Source: an uncultured Clostridia bacterium (GTDB taxonomy: Bacteria > Bacillota > Clostridia > Christensenellales > Aristaeellaceae). Taken from it: a DNA stretch of 10,323 bases. Where the stretch lies: the NCBI GenBank assembly GCA_946615495.1, contig CAMOHY010000060.1, positions 1 to 10,323 of the forward strand, given 5' to 3'. The position numbers and the translations under genes were made by a program. Shown in pieces: positions 6,434 through 10,323 of this stretch (positions are counted from its first letter, which is position 1; each line of letters opens with the position of its first letter). A model generated the notes under the pieces. It had not been told where the DNA came from and did not search any database. It saw nothing but the letters and a program-made list of their open reading frames with translations.

Positions 6434-7483
6434 TCATTGCCCGTCCCGCCAGGCCCGGTAAGCCTCCGCGTGCAGCCGGCGGCGGAAGGGGAACAGGGCC
6501 CGGCTTTCCCGTGTGGGGTACACCCGGTTGGTAAGCAAAAGCACCCAGAAGCCGCCCTCCGGCTCCACCAGCAGGCTGGTGCCCGTAAAGCCGGTGTGGC
6601 CAAAGCAGGCGTCCGGCACGCCGGCGCTGAAAAAGCAGTCCGGGCTGCCCGCGATTTGGAAGCCCAGCCCCCGGTGCTCGTCCTGGCCGGGGGTGTAGTT
6701 GCGGATGGCCCGCTCCATGGTTTCGCGCTTGAAAAAGCCCGCGCCCATTTGGCTCAGCATGCCCGCGAAGCGGATGCCGTCCACCAGGGGCATAAACACC
6801 CCCGCGTTGCCGGATACGCCGCCCAGGAACCGGGCGTTTTCATCGTGCACAACGCCGATCCAGGGCTTGCCGGTGTCCGGGTCCACCTCGGTGGCGGCGA
6901 AGGGCGCGGAGGGCGGGGGGCAGTAGCCCGTTTCCGTCATGCCCAGAGGCAAAAACACCCGTTCGCGGGCCAATTCATTGAGGGGCCTGCCAAAACGCTT
7001 TTCCAGCATTTTTGCCAGCAGGATATAGCCCATGCAGGAATAAATGGGCCGTTTGCCCGGCGTTTCATCCAAGGGATAGCGAAGAATGCAGTCCACCGCT
7101 TCATCGGGGCTTTTCAGCAGCTTATCCAGGCGGAAGGAGGGGTTGAAGCCGCCGGTGTGGGTCATGAGCATGAACACGGTAATGTCCCGCTTGTCTTCCG
7201 GCGCTTGGGGAAATACGCTGCCCACGGTGTCCTCCAAATGCAGCGTGCCTTCCTCCATGGCCTTTAAGGCGATCATGGTGGGACCCAGCACTTTGGAAAG
7301 GGAAGCCATGTCCCACCGGGTGTGCCCGTCCACCGGCGCGCCGCCGGGCAGGGGCGCTTGGCCGATAAAGGCTTGGGCAAGCACCCTTTCCTTTACGCCA
7401 ATGGCCGCGGCGGCGGCGGGAAAAGCGCCGGAAATTTGCCCTTCCCTGAGCATGCCGGACAGATAGGACTGAAAATCAAACAT
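6434..7483 (-). CDS. AmiE-like serine hydrolase (beta-lactamase/PBP4* family)
   Basis: 349-aa class C beta-lactamase-fold serine hydrolase. In the Bacillus ybb operon the equivalent gene, amiE (ybbE), encodes an N-acetylmuramyl-L-alanine amidase that frees peptide from MurNAc; the same role is inferred here from context and similarity. Motifs: SLSK (61-64) with the catalytic Ser and Lys; FPL-type GMTETG region (181-186); VHDENARFLGGVSGNAGVF (212-230), typical of this subfamily; and HTG (296-298) as third motif. The second motif, normally YxN or YSD, is YSC (148-150). No signal peptide is seen, unlike the exported Bacillus enzyme. The start overlaps the end of trmO by 8 nt (ATGTTTGA), and AAGGAGG (7492-7498) lies inside trmO, so translation is coupled. 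It could instead be a D-Ala peptidase or esterase. Confidence 0.85.
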   Translation of the reverse strand: MFDFQSYLSGMLREGQISGAFPAAAAAIGVKERVLAQAFIGQAPLPGGAPVDGHTRWDMASLSKVLGPTMIALKAMEEGTLHLEDTVGSVFPQAPEDKRDITVFMLMTHTGGFNPSFRLDKLLKSPDEAVDCILRYPLDETPGKRPIYSCMGYILLAKMLEKRFGRPLNELARERVFLPLGMTETGYCPPPSAPFAATEVDPDTGKPWIGVVHDENARFLGGVSGNAGVFMPLVDGIRFAGMLSQMGAGFFKRETMERAIRNYTPGQDEHRGLGFQIAGSPDCFFSAGVPDACFGHTGFTGTSLLVEPEGGFWVLLLTNRVYPTRESRALFPFRRRLHAEAYRAWRDGQ

Positions 7484-8168
7484 CGTTTTTTCCTCCTTGG
7501 TTCAGAATGATCTGCCGCACCGTCAATTCGTCCCCCGCTACGGAAAACCGGATATCCATGCCCCCGTAGGCCATGCCGTACACCCTTTCCGGGTCCTGCT
7601 GGTAGGCGGGCCGGGGGTCCTGGGAGAGAATATCCATCACGGCCCGGCGGTGCTCCGGGGGGATCAAAGCCATCATTTCACCGGGGCAGGAAACGCGCAG
7701 CTTCCTTTCCCATTCCTCCGCGGCAAAGCCTCCCGCCGCCTCCGGATGGCTGTCGGCGTAGGGCAGGTAGGGCTTGATATCATAAATCGGGGTGCCGTTC
7801 ATCAGGTCCGCCCCGGATACCAGGAGCACGGGCCCATTTTCGCTTTGCCACAGCACCTTTTCCAGCTTGACGCAGCTCAGCCCGATGGGGTTTGGCCGGA
7901 AGGGCGACCGGGTGGCAAACACGCCCATGCGCTGGTTGCCGCCCAGCCGGGGAGGCCGCACCGTGGGCGACCAGGCTTCTTTTTTTGCTTTGGAAAATTC
8001 CCAGATCAGCCACAGATGAGAAAAATCCTCTATGCCGCGCAGGGCGTCGGCGCTGCGGAATTCCGGCTCAAACACCACGCGGGACTTTACCGAGGGGGCC
8101 AGCCCGCTTTGCCGTGGAATGCCGAATTTGGATACGAAATCATTTTCAATCCGGGCGATGATTTTCAT
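7476..8168 (-). CDS. trmO: TrmO, tRNA (t6A37) N6-methyltransferase
   Basis: 230-aa TsaA/YaeB-family protein. TrmO uses S-adenosylmethionine to methylate N6-threonylcarbamoyladenosine at position 37 of ANN-decoding tRNAs. Hallmarks: FGIPRQ (15-20), RLGGNQRMGVFATRSPFRP (74-92) followed by NPIGLS, NGTPIYDIKPYLPYADS (124-140) and a C-terminal SQDPRPAYQ (182-190) with RVYGM (195-199). Length matches full-length bacterial TrmO with both domains. DGTP of many homologues is NGTP here. It is the first gene after the leftward promoter, with GGAGGA 8 nt before the ATG, and its end overlaps the amidase-like gene by 8 nt. A tRNA-modification gene heading a cell wall salvage operon is unexpected; the shared control may be incidental. 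Identity is secure. Confidence 0.93.
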   Translation of the reverse strand: MKIIARIENDFVSKFGIPRQSGLAPSVKSRVVFEPEFRSADALRGIEDFSHLWLIWEFSKAKKEAWSPTVRPPRLGGNQRMGVFATRSPFRPNPIGLSCVKLEKVLWQSENGPVLLVSGADLMNGTPIYDIKPYLPYADSHPEAAGGFAAEEWERKLRVSCPGEMMALIPPEHRRAVMDILSQDPRPAYQQDPERVYGMAYGGMDIRFSVAGDELTVRQIILNQGGKNDV

Positions 8169-8221
8169 TTGCGTATTCCTCCGCCGCCTGTGGGGTGGAT
8201 ATTTCCGATGTTTTCTGAAAT

Positions 8222-8249
8222 ATTATATCACAACCTTTCTTTCCTTCAA
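8222..8249 (-). promoter_or_regulatory. sigma-A-type promoter for the minus-strand operon
   Basis: On the minus strand TTGAAG (8249-8244) and a perfect TATAAT (8227-8222) are 16 nt apart, with TG one base before the -10 (extended -10). Transcription would start near 8215, giving a leader of roughly 45 nt before trmO. TTTCTGAAA, a small palindrome at 8212-8220, covers the predicted start and may be an operator half. Hexamers are read directly; use as a promoter is inferred. Confidence 0.7.
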
Positions 8250-8251
8250 AG

Positions 8252-8276
8252 GGCTGTTTTGAAAAAAATCACAGCC
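8252..8276. repeat. 6-bp inverted repeat upstream of the leftward promoter
   Basis: GGCTGT (8252-8257) and ACAGCC (8271-8276) are exact reverse complements 13 nt apart, just behind the leftward -35. It could be a regulator site; a 6-bp match of this kind can also arise by chance. Confidence 0.3.
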
Positions 8277-8277
8277 G

Positions 8278-8307
8278 CAAATTCTGGGAAGAAAACGACA
8301 GAATTTG
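8278..8307. promoter_or_regulatory. candidate operator, perfect 9-bp inverted repeat
   Basis: CAAATTCTG (8278-8286) and CAGAATTTG (8299-8307) are exact reverse complements with a 12-nt spacer. The site lies between the two divergent promoters, ending 13 nt before the rightward -35 and starting 28 nt behind the leftward -35. The half-site spacing of 21 nt centre to centre is two helical turns, as expected for a dimeric regulator. No T-run follows, so a terminator is unlikely. The regulator is not in the window. Confidence 0.5.
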
Positions 8308-8320
8308 TTTTGTAATTTCC

Positions 8321-8349
8321 TTGCATTTTGAGCGTTTTTCGTCTACAAT
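8321..8349 (+). promoter_or_regulatory. sigma-A-type promoter for the xylulokinase operon
   Basis: TTGCAT (8321-8326) and TACAAT (8344-8349) are 17 nt apart, a near-consensus vegetative promoter. Transcription would start around 8356, leaving a leader of about 43 nt. The position of this promoter argues against any start codon for the kinase upstream of about 8356. Confidence 0.75.
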
Positions 8350-8382
8350 AGAATTAATCATTTCCCATATATTTCATCACGA

Positions 8383-8411
8383 AGGGAGAAGAGATGCCTT
8401 GCAATATCTGA
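8383..8411 (+). promoter_or_regulatory. ribosome binding site with two competing starts
   Basis: AGGGAG (8383-8388) is 5 nt before an ATG (8394-8396) and 10 nt before an in-frame TTG (8399-8401). The ATG is out of frame with the kinase and opens a five-codon peptide, MPCNI, ending with TGA at 8409-8411. The kinase frame begins at the TTG. Either the TTG is the true start with an overlapping mini-ORF, or one base is missing near 8397-8402; a single inserted T would give an ATG-initiated kinase beginning MPLQYLIG. Confidence 0.6.
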
Positions 8412-9925
8412 TTGGCGTAGATTTGGGCACTTCCGGAACCAAAACCGTATTGTTTGACGTACACGGCAAGGAAATCGCCTCCGCGCTGGAGGAATATCCC
8501 ATGTACCAGCCCCACAACGGCTGGGCGGAGCAGGACCCCAATGATTGGTGGAACGCCGCGGTGAACACCATCCGCGCCGTCATCGCCAAGAGCGGGGTGG
8601 CCCCCAAGGACATTGCCGGGCTGTCCCTGTCCGGGCAGATGCACGGCCTGGTGCTGACGGACGAAAAGGGCGAAGCTCTGGGCCGCTCCATCATTTGGTG
8701 CGATAACCGCACCATCGAAAGCTGCGATGAATTTACCCGCCTGGTAGGCGGCCGGGAAAGGCTGATTCAAATCAGCGCCAACCCCGCCCTGACCGGGTTT
8801 ACCGCCGGAAAAATCCTGTGGGTGCGCAAAAACCAGCCGGACATTTGGGAAAAAGCCCGGCATATTCAATTGCCCAAGGATTATGTGCGCTTAAAGCTCA
8901 CCGGCGCCTACCACATGGAAATGAGCGACGCCTCCGGCACCAACCTGCTGGACGTGCCCAACCGCTGCTGGAGCAAGGAAATTTGCGAAAAGATCGGCCT
9001 GGATATGAGCATGCTGCCGCCGCTGGTGGAAAGCAGCGACGTGGCGGGCTATATTTCCCCGGAGGCCGCCAGGCTGACCGGCCTGTGCGCGGGCATGCCC
9101 GTGGCCGCCGGCGCGGGGGATAACATGGCCGCCGCCATCGGCACGGGCGTAGTGTGCGAGGGCAAGGCGTTCACCACCATCGGCACCAGCGGCGTCATTT
9201 TCGCCCATTCGGACACCGTGCAGATCGACCCCATGGGCCGGGTGCACACCTTCTGCGCCGCCGTGCCGGGGGCTTACGTGGTCATGGGCGTGGGCCTGGC
9301 CGCCGGGCTGTCCTTAAAATGGTGCCGGGATACCTTCTTCCAGGCTGAAATTGAAGCGGCCAGGGAAATGGGCACCGATTCCTATGTGCTGATGAACCAG
9401 GAGGCCGCCCGCAGCCCCATCGGGGCCAACCGGCTGCTCTATCTGCCCTATCTGATGGGCGAACGCAGCCCCATTCTGGACCCCGAAGCCCGCGGCGTGC
9501 TCTTTGGCCTGAGCGCCATGCACACGAAAAAGGATATCGTGCGCGCGGTGATGGAGGGCGTTATGTATTCCCAGTGGCATAACCTGAATGTGCTGCGGGG
9601 CATGCACGTGGCCCCGGACGCCATGCTGGCCTGCGGCGGCGGCGCGAAATCCCCCTTCTGGCGGCAAATGATGGCGGATATGTACGCTATGCCCGTTTCC
9701 ACCCTGCAAAACACCGAAGGCCCCGCCCTGGGCGCGGCCATTTTGGCGGGCGTTGGCGCCGGCATTTACAGGGACGTGCCCTCCGCCTGCGCGCAGATTC
9801 TTAAGGAAAACGAGCCCCTGCTGCCCGATCAGGGCCGTCACGACGCCTACGCTCCCTATTTCGCCCTGTACCAGAAAATCTACCTGGATTTGAAGGATTC
9901 CTTCCACACCCTGGCGCAGCTGTAA
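8399..9925 (+). CDS. xylB: xylulokinase-type FGGY carbohydrate kinase
   Basis: 508-aa FGGY-family sugar kinase, most like XylB, which phosphorylates D-xylulose with ATP to feed the pentose phosphate pathway. Motifs counted from the TTG: GVDLGTSGTK (6-15) as phosphate-binding loop with D8; LSGQMHG (77-83), the xylulokinase sugar-contact segment; AGAGDN with catalytic D241; TTIGTSG (259-265); GERSP (354-358); CGGGAKSPFW (412-421) for adenosine binding; EGPALGAAILA (440-450). Length is slightly above the 484 aa of Escherichia coli XylB and typical for Gram-positive homologues. The longer in-frame reading from 8321 is rejected because it begins inside the promoter. The start is TTG at 8399, or an ATG if a base is missing. 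It is the first gene of a rightward operon, 36 nt before the DUF4867 gene. Kinases for related ketoses (ribulose, lyxulose) in this family cannot be excluded. Confidence 0.88.
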   Translation: MQYLIGVDLGTSGTKTVLFDVHGKEIASALEEYPMYQPHNGWAEQDPNDWWNAAVNTIRAVIAKSGVAPKDIAGLSLSGQMHGLVLTDEKGEALGRSIIWCDNRTIESCDEFTRLVGGRERLIQISANPALTGFTAGKILWVRKNQPDIWEKARHIQLPKDYVRLKLTGAYHMEMSDASGTNLLDVPNRCWSKEICEKIGLDMSMLPPLVESSDVAGYISPEAARLTGLCAGMPVAAGAGDNMAAAIGTGVVCEGKAFTTIGTSGVIFAHSDTVQIDPMGRVHTFCAAVPGAYVVMGVGLAAGLSLKWCRDTFFQAEIEAAREMGTDSYVLMNQEAARSPIGANRLLYLPYLMGERSPILDPEARGVLFGLSAMHTKKDIVRAVMEGVMYSQWHNLNVLRGMHVAPDAMLACGGGAKSPFWRQMMADMYAMPVSTLQNTEGPALGAAILAGVGAGIYRDVPSACAQILKENEPLLPDQGRHDAYAPYFALYQKIYLDLKDSFHTLAQL

Positions 9926-9961
9926 CTCTTTTCCATCTTACGAATACTGGAGGTTTGCCAC

Positions 9962-10323
9962 ATGAAGATCATTCCGGTAACGGACAAAAGCTTTGCTCCC
10001 TATGGCCGCGTCGTAGAAGGCTACGCGGTGGACGGCGTCCTCAAGGCCCTTCGGGAAACCACCCCCTGCCCCGGCGGCACCGTGTATTTTCCCAAGGTGG
10101 ACACCCTGCACGCCGCCGAAGGCGCGGAAGCGCTGGGTGAAGCGCTGTTTGGCGGCATGCCCTTCCAGCTGGGCTGCTGCAATGGGCATAACACCAAGCT
10201 CAACTGCCTGGAATATCACCGGGACAGCGAATTTAACCTGGGCACGGAGGATTTTATCCTGCTGCTGGCGAAAATGGACGATATTGAGAACGACACCCTG
10301 GACACCGCCAAGGTGAAGGCCTT
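9962..10323 (+). CDS. DUF4867-family cupin-like protein (5' part)
   Basis: The ATG at 9962 follows TGGAGG by 8 nt and the frame stays open for 120 codons to the right edge, so the gene is cut by the window. The N-terminus KIIPVTDKSFAPYGRVVEG resembles the start of ureidoglycolate lyase (AllA)-type cupins. The segment CCNGHNTKLNCLEYHRDSEF (90-109), followed by NLGTEDFILLLA, matches the DUF4867 family as I remember it and holds His and Glu residues that could bind a metal as in cupin motif 1. Function is not established. Its position after a xylulokinase suggests a role in sugar binding, isomerisation or sensing in the same pathway. The family call is from memory of motifs, not a search. Confidence 0.7.
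   Translation, partial: MKIIPVTDKSFAPYGRVVEGYAVDGVLKALRETTPCPGGTVYFPKVDTLHAAEGAEALGEALFGGMPFQLGCCNGHNTKLNCLEYHRDSEFNLGTEDFILLLAKMDDIENDTLDTAKVKA

Noticed and set aside
5238..6461. A 407-codon plus-strand open frame opposite namZ.
   Set aside because: The minus frame has all DUF1343 hallmarks; the plus frame shows no motif and begins without a convincing binding site. The same reasoning removes the long plus frames opposite trmO, the amidase-like gene and the GNAT gene.
8256..8310. Catabolite-responsive (cre) site upstream of the xylulokinase promoter.
   Set aside because: The closest segment, around GAAAACGACA at 8291-8300, matches the cre consensus at only about half of the informative positions and lacks the symmetric partner half.
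8321..8398. Upstream in-frame start of the kinase at 8321.
   Set aside because: That start coincides with the -35 hexamer of the promoter; the added 26 residues have no match to the family, whose N-terminus begins just before the GVDLGTSGTK loop.
8169..8398. Riboswitch or structured leader ahead of either operon.
   Set aside because: Predicted leaders are only about 45 nt each, and no known riboswitch core or terminator-antiterminator pair was seen.

Overview
The window looks like chromosomal DNA from a GC-rich, low-copy Gram-positive bacterium, probably a clostridial (Oscillospiraceae- or Christensenellales-like) gut or environmental anaerobe. This rests on strong AGGAGG-type ribosome binding sites before nearly every gene, sigma-A-like promoters, a DUF4867 gene, and a Bacillus ybbCDE-like peptidoglycan recycling set. 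No rRNA, tRNA, CRISPR array, phage gene or insertion sequence was seen. The taxonomy is an inference from style, not from a marker gene.

Layout. Positions 1-293 hold no supported gene, only two perfect hairpins (16-39 and 68-91) and a candidate terminator for the leftward operon (177-206). A seven-gene operon then runs on the minus strand from 8168 down to 294. In transcription order it encodes TrmO (tRNA m6t6A37 methyltransferase), an AmiE-like serine hydrolase, NamZ (DUF1343/GH171 exo-N-acetylmuramidase), a NagZ-like GH3 enzyme (copy 2), a two-domain GNAT acetyltransferase, a PIG-L/LmbE-type deacetylase, and a second NagZ-like GH3 enzyme (copy 1). The first five genes are tightly packed: one overlaps the next by 8 nt, and two stop codons lie inside the next gene's Shine-Dalgarno. 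Longer gaps of 159 and 60 nt precede the last two genes.

From 8169 to 8398 lies a divergent control region. It carries a good promoter in each direction and a perfect 9-bp inverted repeat between them. On the plus strand follow a xylulokinase-type FGGY kinase, with an ambiguous start (TTG at 8399), and the first 120 codons of a DUF4867 cupin-like protein that runs off the right edge.

Function. NamZ removes non-reducing-end MurNAc, NagZ removes non-reducing-end GlcNAc, and AmiE cuts peptide from MurNAc. Together they would take cell wall fragments to free MurNAc, GlcNAc and peptide. In Bacillus subtilis the three are exported, but here none has a visible signal peptide, which suggests a cytosolic version. 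The deacetylase and acetyltransferase may adjust the N-acetyl state of the amino sugars. Several enzymes carry unusual active-site changes: copy 2 lacks the substrate-anchoring Asp of NagZ, the deacetylase has HTGD in place of HPDD, and the serine hydrolase has YSC in place of YxN/YSD. This peptidoglycan salvage operon with its added modules is the most interesting part of the window. The plus-strand pair appears to be a separate pentose/ketose catabolic operon that continues beyond the window.
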